The notes below the pieces were generated by a model. The model searched no databases. It worked only from the letters and a program-made list of their open reading frames with translations, and was not told the origin of the DNA. Of a stretch of 64,000 nucleotides of DNA, positions 36,801 to 49,129 are shown one piece after another. A program made the position numbers and the translations under genes. This DNA comes from Pseudisothecium myosuroides (taxonomy: Eukaryota; Streptophyta; Bryopsida; Hypnales; Lembophyllaceae). The stretch spans positions 14,384,001 through 14,448,000 of the forward strand of contig OX637295.1 in the NCBI GenBank assembly GCA_951799445.1, given 5' to 3'. Every line of letters starts with the position of its first letter. Positions within the stretch are counted from its first letter, which is position 1.

Positions 36801-37127
36801 CTTGTCAACTTCAGCAGCAGCCAGGTGGAACTTAGTAACATTCACACTATATTTGGTAACACTAATTAGCACGGCGTTCAAAAATTAAATGGGTAGAGTC
36901 TTTGTAACACTAGTGAGCCCCTATTTTTTTTTTAACTCACCCTAAAGCTACTATTAGTGAGATCCCGGGACTGAAAAGACAAGTCCATGAAAATGACAAT
37001 TTGGGGAGATCTCCCAAGATCCTTGAAGAATTGGAGGCGACATTCAAATGTGAATATGCCTACATTCAGTCAAGTCCAACTTTTGTTTTGGCGGCCCAAA
37101 ACAAATTCACACTGGGAACAGGCTGAT

Positions 37128-38264
37128 CAGGGTTCTGCAAAATGCAAGTTTGTCTCCCCGTTTTCCAGAGTTGCGACACCATTTGCAGATGCGCGTGACC
37201 TTGGTGAGTGAATTCAGACCCCATTTTCTCTCTATTCTGCATTCCTATTTTTCTAGCGGTGTTCCTCGTTGCGCCTCGCTTGCTGCATGTAGTCGCCACC
37301 CCAATTTCCTTGAATGTCGTTAGTGCTCTTACGATGGATGCCTATGTTTTCGTAAGATTTTTTGTCAATTCTCTGCGTGGTGGGTTTTTGTTGTTGTGTT
37401 GATCGCTGAGGATGAAGTGCTCAGTGCTTGAAGTTTGATTTGTACTACAAATTGAGCCGTTGTTTCCGTCGACCTGCAGATTGGAAGCCCAAAAACCGTT
37501 GCGCCATCCTCAATCGCAGGAAAATAGGTACTCTCCCGTAGTCGTACTGTTCGCTGCTTTGTTTTTGTTTTCCTTATTGTTTCACGGAGTCATGTTGTGT
37601 TCCAAAACCGTTGAACCTTTCTTTCGTTTATGCTACGTTGTAGACTTGTGTTGTGCTTGTCTGTCAGATCTGTTCCTTTCCTCAATCATCAGTTTGAATT
37701 TGCCCTCGTTACTGCAAGATGGAGTGCACGGGATCTTTCGAATTAGTCCTCAGTCATTCGCTGATTGATTTCGTCCTGGATTTTTGCGTTGAGTCGCATT
37801 GTGGATGGGTTCGTTTTGAGCGCCGTGATGTTGACAGGAGCGCAATGCTGCGACTGCTGCCTGCCTTGGCAGGTGTTTCCAATGTTTTTTGGATGTCTGT
37901 AGGTGACACAGTCCAGTATGCAGCAGTGCGGCTAGCATCATATGATTTGGAGGTGGCTGCCCGGGTGTTCTCTGGACAGAGGAAGTCCAAATTCATTTTG
38001 CGTGCATTTGACATGAATTTTGAGGTCTTCACGAAGTCCTAGAGGGTTGACGTCAAAGTCCTGGAACACCTGCGCATCAAGCCACTGCATCAGCTGTTTG
38101 CTCCAGACCTCCATCGACTGAGAGGTATTCTCCAAACGGATGGCAGTGCGAAATCACTGTCTGCAAGGGTGATGGGCAGGAGCAGTCTTCCAACATCTGG
38201 GTCACCCCATCATCACGATGAGGTGCGCCCTTCAATTGCATCCAAGAATTCCGAAACTCTTTAA
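37128..38264 (+). pseudogene. Gene E: exon-like remnants of a transposon-like gene
   Basis: A segment ending at about 37204 (frame containing KCKFVSPFSRVATPFADARDL) joins, across a GTGAGT donor and a CTGCAG acceptor near 37471, to DWKPKNRCAILNRRKI in frame. A later open segment from 37719 encodes about 107 residues (MECTGSFELVLSHSLIDFVL, later SVGDTVQYAAVRLASYDLEV). It meets an in-frame TAG at 38040 and continues in the same frame for another 73 codons (DVKVLEHLRIKPLHQLF) to TAA at 38262. I do not recognise the family, and the link between the early exons and the 37719 segment is unproven because the splice phases do not clearly match. Confidence 0.35.
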
Positions 38265-39901
38265 TTGTAATTTGAGTTTCATTTCACTTAGTGTCTTTCT
38301 TTTTCCCGAAGTTGTTTCATTGTAGGAGTATTGTGGACATGTGCAAATTTTTAGCATTACTAGAGTGCACTCCCGAGGCTGCCAATTTTTTCCGGGTGTT
38401 TTCTTTCACGGATCTTTGTGATTTGTTAGACAGAGGTTTTCTTTAGGCATTTTGAAAAAAGAATATTGGACCTATGTTGTTGCAGCCTTCACTTTCTGAA
38501 CCCAGTTTTGATTCCATGTATTGTGTTTGTAAACACATTTGTGCACATTGCCTTCTCATTGTATTTTTATATGAGTAGTACTTGGATATGCTTTGTACAT
38601 GGTTCTGGCTTTTTGTATGACTTAGTCTGGTTTTGGAAGTACTTTTTTAAGAGTTGAATGCAGTTGCTATTTCATTCAAGTCTTTCTTTGGCTGCATATA
38701 TAGTAATGTTTCAATTCCCGTTCCTTTTGGTGTGTCATAACATGTATGCATAGTTTGCAATTATACATTTTCTTTCTTACCTCATTAGCATTAATACAAA
38801 ATTCTAAACCGTTCTGTAGTTATAATGAAGATAGGGTACAAGAAATTAAGACAAAAGGAAATTTTAAATTAAAGATAGGGTATATGAAATAATCCCCATT
38901 TAGAAATTTAGATAAAGATAGGCCTATATAAATTCCCTAAATTGACCTACATAGCCCCTATATAATAGGGGCTTGAACGCACGTGATGTCTTAACATTCT
39001 ATATAGTGCACCCCCCGAGCATTGGAATCCGAACACATCTACTTTGACGCCTCATAGTTCCATTTTCATAAGAAATATAGATTTAAAAATTCATATCATG
39101 GTAGAGTGATCAACTTTCCAGAAACCTAGATTCAAAATCTTGCCTTAATCCAACGCTTTGTACAAACACAAATCCAAAATTCTTCACATCAATGCTTCTT
39201 TTAATAATAAAACACCAACAAACATACAACTCAGCATCCCAAGTGCATTTCAAACCCACCAAGAACCAAGAGAAAGAGACAAGGAACCAATACTTGCCTC
39301 TAAGTAGCCAATCCAACTCTAAAAGGCTAGTTGTCAGCATACAAGGCCTTATTCATTAAATTGAGACAAATTGGGGTTTCATTTTAATTCCTTCTATATT
39401 TAGAATTGATTTAGTGTTCATTAAATTGAGGCTCAGAAATGTCAAAATACTATTTTGTATATTTTGCTCATAATAAATTAACTAACTAAGTAGCAAGAAC
39501 CTGCTTTGAACATTTAGATTTTTTTTTTAAATTATAAATATAAGAAATTAATAGACCAACAAGTTCGAAAGTAGAACACTTCTTTAAACTCATACTTGCT
39601 TGTGTAGAAACAATAAATTATGTACACACTTGTATTATCAAATATTCCATATATAATGCATTATTTAGAACAAAAAATAAACATTCAATTGGAAGAAAGC
39701 AAAAAAACATTAAATACATAGAATGCAATTAAAAATAAAATAATATATACTATTAATAGAATTCAAACATGGTTACATGGCAATAATATTCTCGATTTCA
39801 AACGGCACAACATAAAACTAAAAACATCTTAATACATCTAAATGCAAAAGCACATTCTACTTGAACACCAAGAATAATAATAAAGTAACTAACTATCTAA
39901 A
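38265..39901. other. AT-rich intergenic stretch
   Basis: No gene, RNA or clear repeat is supported. The short frames at 38466-38657 (+) and 39110-39340 (-) lie in low-complexity AT-rich sequence and have no recognisable content. Confidence 0.4.
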
Positions 39902-42775
39902 CTACTCCTCTTCTTCTGTCGAAGACGCATCGTTCTGAGATTTAGCCAAATTTGCCGCCACTGATGATTTGATAATGTCGAATTGTGCTTTGGGAATTTT
40001 GACATCTGGAAGAACTTGAGGTTGATCATCAGCACCCCTTTTCCCACGTGCCTTGAAAGCCGTCATGATAACGCTCGTCTTTGACCAGATCGGCAATACA
40101 GGTGTGTCCTTCACCCACACATTTGCTGCTTTCGTGTCCCATCCATCATACGTTTTAGGATTAGGACGATGTTTATCAGCCGGCTTCCAGTATTGAATCC
40201 GTATTGAATTAAGATGCCCTGGATCCGGACTCGGATTTGTTAGCGCTCTGGCAAGCCAAAACGGCTTTGGGTCACTATGATGAGGGCGCACGATGACAAA
40301 ATAACCGTCAAATACATTATGAGCGGCACGAAACGAAGGACGTGGGCAATCATGCCTCCGTCCTACAAAGGGTGGATCTTGCGCAAACTCTTCTTGCACT
40401 ACGCCATCTTCTCCCATTGTATCTTCCCGCTCACTGGTGATTCTAGAAGCCGGCCAAAATCCATCTTTTAACACCTCACATGTAACAAGAGGTGCATCCA
40501 GAGCGGTTCTCACACCTTTCCAATAACCCCTTATAGATTCATTTTTCCTCCTGAATTCTCCAGATTCGTCGTTGTCCGCCATATTATTCCAGTGCGCAAT
40601 AAAACCGTTTAAACCCTTCTTGACATCATCAAGCTTGCTCATATGACGCGGAGGCAAAGCCCGCGGAACACCGCTAGGCACCTTGGCACGGCCGTCTTCT
40701 GTCTCAGACCATAAGCGAATTCCTTTGCCACCCTCTGGCAGCCAATTCCTGTCAGTACAAAGATGCTTATACTCCATCAATGGCCATCCACTCGAATCCT
40801 TGTAGAACTTAAACTGTTGGGCCATAGAATGACCTTCCAGAAAGTCCCCACCTTGGCCCAAATACCCTTCTACAAAGCCCTTGAAATCAGAAACTTCTTC
40901 AATGAAGTGAGGAATGACCGGATGGATTTCACAATCCATGAAGGATTTCATGAGCCTCGGAACAGTCTGGTAGTTATTCATCTTCAACATGGTGCTCCAT
41001 CGACCAAATAGAGCATAGATGTCTTCGTGAGTGTGTCCAACAATGAGGAAGTTAATGTATATCTCCCTGAAAATGCCCTTCAAAACAAGAAGAGAGCAGA
41101 AAGCAAAAACCCATCGGTTTTTGTTGTCGCTTGCTGCATTGTCGAGCTGCAAAGTCAATATAGGGGGCAGGGGTTGAGAAGGGATCGGTTTTGGTGGAGG
41201 AGGCAGAAGAGAGTCCAAGCACATCTCTGAGCCTTCCAGCACAGCCTTTGTCAATGCGGATTGGTCCTTCTTAACGGCAAGCAATTGGCGCGATGAATTC
41301 TTTGGCGGACCTTCAAGATCACGCAAGAGCCTTGCAATGGATCCAATGGTGTGATTCGAGTCTGTTGGAAAAGTCTCTAGGCCGTAATGCGCGTACCGAA
41401 CATCGCCATGACCATGGGCAATCATGCCGGTAATAGCGACTGGCATTTTGGTAAAAGAATTCGTCACCTTGGTCTTGTGAGAGAAATGTAGAGAAGCGGT
41501 CTTGGAGTGATCCATTTTATCATGGATAATGGTGAGCATCTTCTCAGGGTATTTCTCTGAAATATGATGATTTGCATAATACAGCTCTCTGTGGGCCCTC
41601 TGTCCCGCAAGGTGAGTTTCCAAAATTCTCCCCCACTTGTCCTGCAAGCTTGAAAGCGGTGTGCAGGCGCTCCTGAGTTGTCTATACTGATCACAAAGAT
41701 TACACCTCGAAAAATTATCCCCAGGAGCCTTTGTAGCATACTTTGCAAAAGAAGCACGCCTGATATTACTCAAGCCACTAGAAGAAACAGGAGGCAAATT
41801 CAAAGCAACGTTGGCCTCATTGATTTTTGGTAACTAGTCGCTCCAACGAAAAGCAGACGGCAACACCATTGCGGGGACTTTCTCCCCGGTAATCAATGTC
41901 CTTGTTTTGTGGGGCATTCGGTCAGCCTCACTCACAACCAAGGTCCGAAGTGTGGCAGTAGCATGTACAGTATGCTTACGGGTTTTCTTGGATCCCAAAT
42001 TCCCGTGAGACTCAACCTGCTTCCCAAATTTGGCCATGTGCTTGTACCGGTAGAAGGTAGCCTTCTAAATCCCATGAATAGTCCACCAAGCAGCAGGACA
42101 CACCTCCACCCTCTTCAAGGTTACCTAGTCCTTACCAGCACTGTCTGTATGCATCTGCCTATGCACTTCAAGAAGACACTTCTTACGTGCATAAAATCCA
42201 TTGTTTGCATGTAGCTGAGAACGTATGGCTTGAATTTCTTGGCGGGGGAAAGGCTGTAGGCAGTTATTCTCGCAGCATGATTTTGTAGACACTTCAAGGA
42301 TTGCTTGCGGAGTGAGAAGAGATTCTTTTTTTGGAGGGAGACCGACTTCAACCCGCCCTCGAGAGCTCTCATAAGAACGCACACCAACACGAACTCGAAG
42401 GTTCAAGGCGCATACAGCCGCATTGTATATCTGTGTCTGCTCATGGTCATATAGACTGGCATTGTTCAAGAATACCCTCTTAATGTCCCAAGAGCGCATT
42501 GACCACATCCAAGATGATGGGACCTCGGCCTCGCACAAAGACTCCGCAATCTGAACGGCAACTCGGTCGTCACCTAGCGGACGACCGTCCATATCAATGA
42601 CGAGGTCCGCGTCGACGCTTTGACAAACTCCGTTTGCAACGTCATCTCCCGCTTTGTTTCTGAGGGTGACTCCCAGTGTGTTCCAAGAGGAACGAGGGAT
42701 TCCGTCACAAGCAGCGACTCCCGGAGGAAGAATTGGAACAGGGTTATCAAATTCTTCAGGCCCATGAATATCCAT
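39902..42775 (-). pseudogene. Gene B: DUF7869-type RNase H-fold transposase-like gene with three in-frame TAGs
   Basis: Read leftward from an ATG at 42775, one frame runs to TAG at 39902, interrupted only by TAG at 42125-42127, 42065-42067 and 41834-41836. All segments are in the same phase. The N-terminal part ends in a cysteine-rich block (CCENNCLQPF) and a basic helix. Next comes a helix-turn-helix-like stretch (CPAAWWTIHGI, TAG, KATFYRYKHM) and a CNLCDQYRQLRSAC metal-binding motif. The C-terminal half carries acidic positions in the expected order: IIHDKMDHSKTA, TLQLDNAASDNKNR and IVGHTHEDIYALFGRWS. This matches proteins annotated DUF7869 in many eukaryotes, which look like RNase H-fold transposases or integrases (family memory and inference). 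An acidic tail ends it. Immediately upstream (42808-43568) lies an array of seven 19-bp near-palindromes. The gene could be a decayed transposase or one tolerating UAG readthrough. Confidence 0.75.
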
Positions 42776-42807
42776 TCTGCAATAAGGCGGAAGACATTAG
42801 TGAAATA

Positions 42808-43568
42808 TATCATCGACTCGAGGATAACATTTTACGACTATTCATACAGAGGAAAAAACTCTATATTATACTGTAAAATAAGAAAATACCCTCTGCCACT
42901 ACAACTCAGTAATTGAGTGTAAACATTTAACTCAAGGTAGTATAGTACAAACAAGACAATGTTTAATAACACAAGTTCCAAACCCGACGTCAATGTAATA
43001 TTTTGGACATTACAGTCGACTCGAGTATAAGTGGTTCACCAATTAGTGTTTTACTATCTAGTGAAAGAAAGGGTAAATCCTGACACAAAACAGGAAGTCA
43101 CCCAAGTCACTTTAAAAGTAAGACTCTGGAACTTATAGTCGAATCGACCGTGGGCAGGTCAGCCACCCTAGACAACACCCTGGACTACAGAAACTTTTCC
43201 ACTATCGTCGACGAGTACATAATCCCCTGTTTTCCTCAGTATCATAAGTATACTTCTTATTTCCATCCACTATATCCGAAGGCTAATTCCCGACAATACT
43301 GTCAGACTCCGAACTATGATACAAAGTCTCGGTTATAGTCGACTCGAGGATAGATCCTCTGTCATGTTGTGTAGTTCAGGTTTTTGTAAAATATATTAAC
43401 CACTTGTAAAGTAGCAGGACTAAAAGTGTCTACGAACACACTAATGAAGTTATCGTCGATTCGACAATAGCCCGTATTCCTAGAAAATAATTCAACCACA
43501 TATCGTTCTTGTCGAAATAAATACAGTTATAGAAACACTACAAGGGAATTATCGTCGAACCGAGGATA
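42808..43568. promoter_or_regulatory. Array 1 of a 19-bp near-palindromic motif upstream of gene B
   Basis: Seven copies of a TAT-N2-TCGA-N2-CGA-N2-ATA type motif start at 42808, 43011, 43134, 43203 (shortened), 43334, 43451 and 43550. Examples are TATAGTCGACTCGAGGATA (43334) and TATCGTCGATTCGACAATA (43451). Each is an imperfect palindrome centred on TCGA/CGA. Spacing is irregular (about 70-200 bp) and the sequence between copies is unrelated. The copy nearest gene B is about 33 bp upstream of its ATG. The same motif forms array 2 before gene D. Likely roles are transposase-binding subterminal repeats or promoter operators (inference). Confidence 0.8.
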
Positions 43569-44379
43569 AGTACACTGTTCTTTAAACCAATGCGTTTCCG
43601 AAATATACGGCGGAAAAATCGGGCCCAATAGCGAAACAGCATTGAGGATATTCGAACACAATCGTCCGCACAAGAAACGTTCAGAATCCTAACATCTACA
43701 ATTCACTGATGTCCATTGCAACACTACAACTAAAGAACATGAAATGTGAGCGCATAGGATATACACAACCAACGGCAGAAACAAGGTACTGCGCAAACTG
43801 TCCCAAGATCAAGATCGCTTACTATGAACTGATATCACTAAAAACGAGAAGGTTATAACACACTTGAAGGTTTGCATGAAATTGTGAGAACGGCACAATC
43901 ATTCTTCAAGATCAAACATAGCAATGCGGTATGCGTGAGCGATGCAGAAGCAGCAGAGCGAATGGAGCAACTAAAGCTGCCTTCTTGCGCTACGATGGAA
44001 TCTTGGCAACGTCAAGGTCACCAGGAGAGAAGAGAAATCTTGAGGGAGGATGGCGCGGGAAGGAAGGAAGGCGCGAAAATGCAAAATTTCAAAACTCTTC
44101 GAAGTCAACGGATGCCCGATTTCGTGGTGCGGAAAGCCTAATAGCTTGAATTCATGCCCTCCCCAAAAAGTCTCCCGTCGTGGCAGTTCCTTACTATTGC
44201 TGGATTTGTTTGACTCATTTCCGCATGATGCACTTACAAAATCATAGAGCGCCACTGCAGGCCCTATTTTTGCAGTTCCGGGCAACATATTCTGCTCTCT
44301 TTTTGCATGTGTCTTGCTGTCAAACCGGAAAACCTCTTTGAAGTCGCTTTTGGCAAGGTTCTTGTGATTTTGTATGTGG
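43569..44379. other. Non-genic stretch distal to array 1
   Basis: No supported gene. Overlapping frames of 60-105 codons on both strands around 43.87-44.29 kb contradict one another and have no recognisable content. If gene B belongs to a DNA transposon, its outer terminus could lie here, but I found no convincing terminal inverted repeat. Confidence 0.3.
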
Positions 44380-44690
44380 CGGGTTTAAGGGTTTAGGGTT
44401 TAAGGTCCATGGATCCAAGGGTAAAGTTTTTAAAGCAACAGGGTTTACAATTTAGAGTAAGAATTTAGTGTTTCGAGTTTGTGGGACATAATCTCTTCTT
44501 CAGGTGTCCTAAACCCTAAACCGTACTCTAAATCCTAAATCCTAAACCCTAAAATCCTTTAACTGTGAATTGTAAACCCTAATTCCTTAAAACCCTACCC
44601 TTAAATCTTGTAAACCTAAAAAACTAACTTCACATGCCATACCCTAAGGAATGCTCTTGTAACCCTAAACTCTAAAACCTTAAATTTTAA
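44380..44690. repeat. Degenerate interstitial telomere-like repeats
   Basis: Imperfect TTTAGGG-type units (GGGTTTAAGGGTTTAGGGTT near 44382) are followed from about 44508 by the opposite orientation (CCCTAAACC, CCTAAATCC, CCCTAAAATCC). The plant telomere unit is TTTAGGG. The change of orientation within 150 bp gives a head-to-head arrangement of short, decayed tracts. Confidence 0.6.
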
Positions 44691-44695
44691 ATGTG

Positions 44696-45240
44696 GTCAC
44701 TGGATTTAAAAGCACTCCATGCAAATAAATCATATTTAAGTGTTGTATTTTCATTTCCATAAAAAAACAAGCCCACAACTTCAAAATACTTTTAATGGCA
44801 TCACATCTATGATAACATTTATGAATGCAAGGTTTACGCTATTTATTTTTGCCCATCTAAATTCATAAAATGCAGTTGCTGTATTTAATAGCCTTCCATG
44901 AAAATAAATCATAGGCGTTGCATTTAATTTTCAAAAATAAATAAACCCACAACTTGAAAATATTTTTATGACATCATTCACATCCATGACAACATTCATG
45001 AAAGCAACGGTTCGACTATTAGTGCTTGTCCATCAAAATTAATAAAATGCAGTCCCCGTATTCAATAGCACTCCATGAAAATTAATCATAGGCGTTGCAT
45101 TTAATTTTCAAAAATAAATGAACTCAGAACTTGCAAATAATTTTATGGCATCACATCCATGACAACATTCACAAATGCAAGGGTTACTTCGGTTAGTTAA
45201 TCTTTCCCAATAAAATAAGTCTATGTGGGTGACTGTGATA
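44696..45240. repeat. Three tandem units of about 178 bp
   Basis: The landmark CACTCCATG (with one variant CCTTCCATG) recurs at about 44713, 44892 and 45069. Each time it is followed by AAATAAATCATA, a stretch ending CAACTT, and GGCATCACATCCATGACAACA or close variants. Units are diverged and no coding potential is seen. Confidence 0.65.
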
Positions 45241-45789
45241 AATAAAATGTAGAAGTTGAAAATACTCTAAGATTACTTCCAAATTCATGGCCGCATTCAA
45301 GTCATCAGACACTCATTTTTTTAAATTTACGACGTAACCCTTAGCACCTGCATTTTGAAGAATTTTAGATTAATGAGTCTTCAAATAAATACAAGTGCAT
45401 GTCAGAAAAACAATGTAGAGGTGTACGACATTCAAATTACATGTACTTCTGGGGTATTTCCTCGTCACTGTACTTGCCAGCAATCTGAAAATAGGTTCAA
45501 GGTTCTTAGTCAAATGTTCATATTCGGAAGATTTAAAAAAAATTTAAACTAATGGAAAAAAAATAAAGTAGGAAGCGAGCGAAATTTTGCCAGTTTCTAG
45601 ATCGCTGCTACTCGCCATTAAATATCATGACATTAAAAATTTAAGTTCTACAAAGTACAACCAATGCATATTTTTATGTTTTTCCCCCTTTGAAACACAA
45701 GGCGTAAGAATTTCATACCCACATGAAGTATTTATCCATGTAGGTAGAAATTATTTTCAATTTTCAATTTTCTTTTATTGTTCCAATAC

Positions 45790-47490
45790 CCATTAAATTT
45801 CATAACAATGGGATTCAACTCCGCTTAGTAAGTCCAGCAAATGACTTCTTTTTAATGGATCATTCAATTTCAATAATGAAGGCAAAAACTTGATTCCCAT
45901 ATGGATTCTCCAAGTGGAGAAAAATTGAACCTGCAACTTTTTTTCCCTCCAGACCTCTATCGCCATTAAATTTCATGACATTTGGATTCAAGTTCCACTA
46001 AGTACACTAAATGATTTTACGTTAAATTTTTTTTCTCTTTCAAAAGTAAAGGCAAAAAATTAATCTCCACATAGATCCTTCAAGTGGAGATTATTTAGAA
46101 CTTGCACATTTCTTTCACTCCTCCACTCGCCATTAAATTTCATGACATTTGGATTCAAGTTCCACTAAGTACAGCAAAGTCATGGATAATTTTTTATTTA
46201 TTTTTCTCTTTCAAAAGTGAGGGCAAGAAATTAATGTCCACATGGATTCTCTAAGTGGAGATTATTTACAACTTGCACATTTTTTTACTCCTCCACTTGC
46301 CATTGAATTTCATGACATTTGGATTCAAGTTCCACTAAGTACAGCAAAGTCATGGATATTTTTTTATTTATTTTCTCTTTCAAAAGTGAGGGCAAGAAAT
46401 TAATGTCCACATAGATATGTTAAGTGGAGATTATTTACAACTTGCACATTTTTTTACTCCTCCACTTGCCATTGAATTTCATGACATTCGGATTCAAGTT
46501 CCACTAAGTACAGCAAAGTCATGGATAATTTTTTTATTCATTTTTCTCTTTCAAAAGTGAGGGAAAAAAATTAATCTCCACATGGATTCTCCAAGTGGAG
46601 ATTATTTACAACTTGCACATTTTTTTACTCCTCCACTCGCCATCAAATTTCATGACATTTGGATTCAAGTTCCACTAAGTACAGTTAATTATGGATTTTG
46701 GTTCTATTTTTTTACTCTTTCAAAGTGAGGGCAAAAAATTAATCTCCACATGGATTCTCCAAGTGGAGATTATTTACAACTTGCACATTTTTTTACTCCT
46801 ACACTTGCCATTGAATTTCATGACATTTGGATTCAAGTTCCACTAAGTACAGCAAATTCATGGCTAATTTTTTATTTATTTTTCTCTTTCAAAAAAAGGG
46901 CAAGAAATTAATCTCCACATGGATTCTCCAAGTGGAAATTATTTGCAACTTGCACATTTTTTTCACTCCTCCACTTGCCATTAAATTTCATGACATTTGG
47001 ATTCAAGTTCCACTAAGTACAGTTAATTATGGATTTTGGTTCTATTTTTTTCCTCTTTCAAACAATGGGCAAAAAATTAATCTCCACATGGATTCTCCAT
47101 GTAGAAATTATTTCAACTTGCACATTTTTTTCACTCCTCCACTTGGCATTAAATTTCATGACATTGGGATTGAAGTTCCACTAAGTACAGTTTATGGATT
47201 TTAGTTCTATTTTTTTCCTCTTTCAAAGAAAGGGCAAAAAATTAATCTCCACATGGATTCTCCAAGTGGAAATTATTTGCAACTTGCACATTTTTTTCAC
47301 TCCTCCACTGGGCATTAAATTTCATGACATTGGGATTCAAGTTCCACTAAGTACAGTTAATTATGGGTTTTGGTTCTATTTCTTTCCTCTTTCAAAAAAA
47401 GGGCAAGAAATTAATCTCCACATGGATTCTCCAAGTCAAAATTATTTACAACTTGCACATTTATTTCATTCCTTCGCTAGCTAGAACATC
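45790..47490 (+). repeat. Satellite array, period about 169 bp (direct block)
   Basis: The landmark CATGACATT followed by GGATTCAAGTTCCACTAAGT recurs at 45974, 46141, 46311, 46480, 46651, 46819, 46989, 47157 and 47323, with spacings of 166-171 bp. Diverged units flank it from about 45.6 kb. Each unit also contains CTCCACATGGATTCTCCAAG and ACTTGCACATTTTTTT. Unit length is near that of a nucleosome repeat. Apparent proteins (plus strand 46827-47557) are translations of the repeat and not genes. Confidence 0.9.
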
Positions 47491-48289
47491 TATTTTGAAA
47501 TTGAACAACTTGGGTTTTGGGTATCACAAAGTACTACTTTTATATGGCGAAACTTGAAATTTATTTTGAATTGAATAGTTGAAGAAGACTCACAGATTCA
47601 GCTTCTTTGTGTTTAGGGGCGTTCTTTGTGCTTTTTGTAATCATGAGGCACATAATGACTAGAATTTTTTTTTAAACTACGGGGTCCCACACTAATTTCT
47701 TCACAATGTACTAACACCTTGTAACACATTTTCTAGTTCATGTCTAGGAAAGCAATACTTTAGAGTTACTTAGGTACTAGTATATAGTTGAAACTTATGA
47801 ACTTCCAAAATTACATGCACATGAAAATAGTTTTAGAAATATTTGTTGCTTGGCTTTTGTGGCTTATAAAATAGCTTAGTGTTTTTCGTTCACGCCGAGA
47901 TTTAAGACACTGGGGCACATATTTTTTGTGCTTAGTACCAATAAAAAATGTTTAGAGTATTTTCAACTTCACTTGCACAATTTATTTATTTATTGTAATG
48001 AAGCTTTTTAGTAATGTCCACAATTAGTGGGAAAGTCTTGAATTTTGTACGTGAATGCTTTTAAAAAAAATTGACCAAGTTCTAAATATTCTTAGGACAT
48101 GGAATCCAACAAATTATGCCACTTATACCCATTTCAAATACATTTTCACGTAAATTACAGAAAAATTGGGTATTGGGAAAAAATGTGGTTATAGATTTGA
48201 AATTAAAGTTTTATTACATTATTTTGAACTTACATTATATTTTGTCTACATTACATTTGAATGCAAGTGGAGATATATTTTTTGCCATT
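47491..48289. other. Unique spacer between inverted satellite blocks
   Basis: About 800 bp of non-repetitive AT-rich DNA separates the direct and inverted satellite blocks. No gene or RNA is supported. Confidence 0.5.
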
Positions 48290-48965
48290 CTTTTGAAAGA
48301 CGAAAAAAATAGAACCAGAACCCATAATTAACTGTACTTAGTGGAACTTGAATCCAAATGTCATGAAATTTAATGGCGAGTGGAGGAGTAAAAAAATGTG
48401 CAAGTTGCAAATAATTTCCACTTAGAGAATCCATGTGGAGATTAATTTCTTGCCTTCATTTTTGAAGGAGAAAAATAAATAAAAAAATTAGCCATGAATT
48501 TGCTGTACTTAGTGGAACTTCAATCCCAATGTCATAAAATTTAATGCCAAGTGGAGGAGTGAAAAAAATGTGCAAGTTGCAAATAATTTCCACTGGGAGA
48601 ATCCATGTGGAGATTAATTTCTTGCCCTTTTTCTGAAAGAGGAAAAAAATAGAACCAAAACTTACCCATAATTAATTGTACTTAGTGGAACTTCAATCCC
48701 AATGTCATGAAACTTAATGCCGAGTGGAGGAGTGAAAAAAATGTGCAAGTTGCAAATAATTTTCACTTGGGGAATCCATGTGGAGATTAATTTCTTGCCC
48801 TCATTTTTGAAAGAGAAAAATGAATATAAACATTATCCATGAATTTGTTGTACTTAGTGTAACTGGATTCCAAATGTCATGAAATTCAATGGCAAGTGGA
48901 GGAGTAAAAAAATAATTTCCACTTGGAGAATCTATGTGGAGATTAATTTTTTGCCCTTATTTTGA
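48290..48965 (-). repeat. Satellite array, inverted block
   Basis: Four units of the same satellite in reverse orientation, with the reverse-complement landmark at about 48361, 48532, 48705 and 48877 (spacing 171-173 bp). Together with the direct block it makes a large inverted repeat with an 800-bp loop. Confidence 0.88.
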
Positions 48966-49129
48966 AAGAAAAAGAAATTGAAGCAAAAACCAATAATGTT
49001 TGGTCACCCAAATTTTTCATATAAATATGTGGATGAAGTCATTAAATTTGGATGATGAAGTGCATGAATTTGATTGAAAAGTATTTTTTGGTCTAAAACA
49101 TGGAAAATGAAGAATACAATGCTTCCATC

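Noticed and set aside
42808..43568. CRISPR-like array
   Set aside because: The 19-bp motifs are imperfect, occur in both orientations with irregular spacing, and lie in a plant nuclear genome.
46827..47557. Three overlapping plus-strand proteins with repeated peptides
   Set aside because: They are translations of the 169-bp satellite units; the opposite-orientation block gives the same peptide at 48246-48434.
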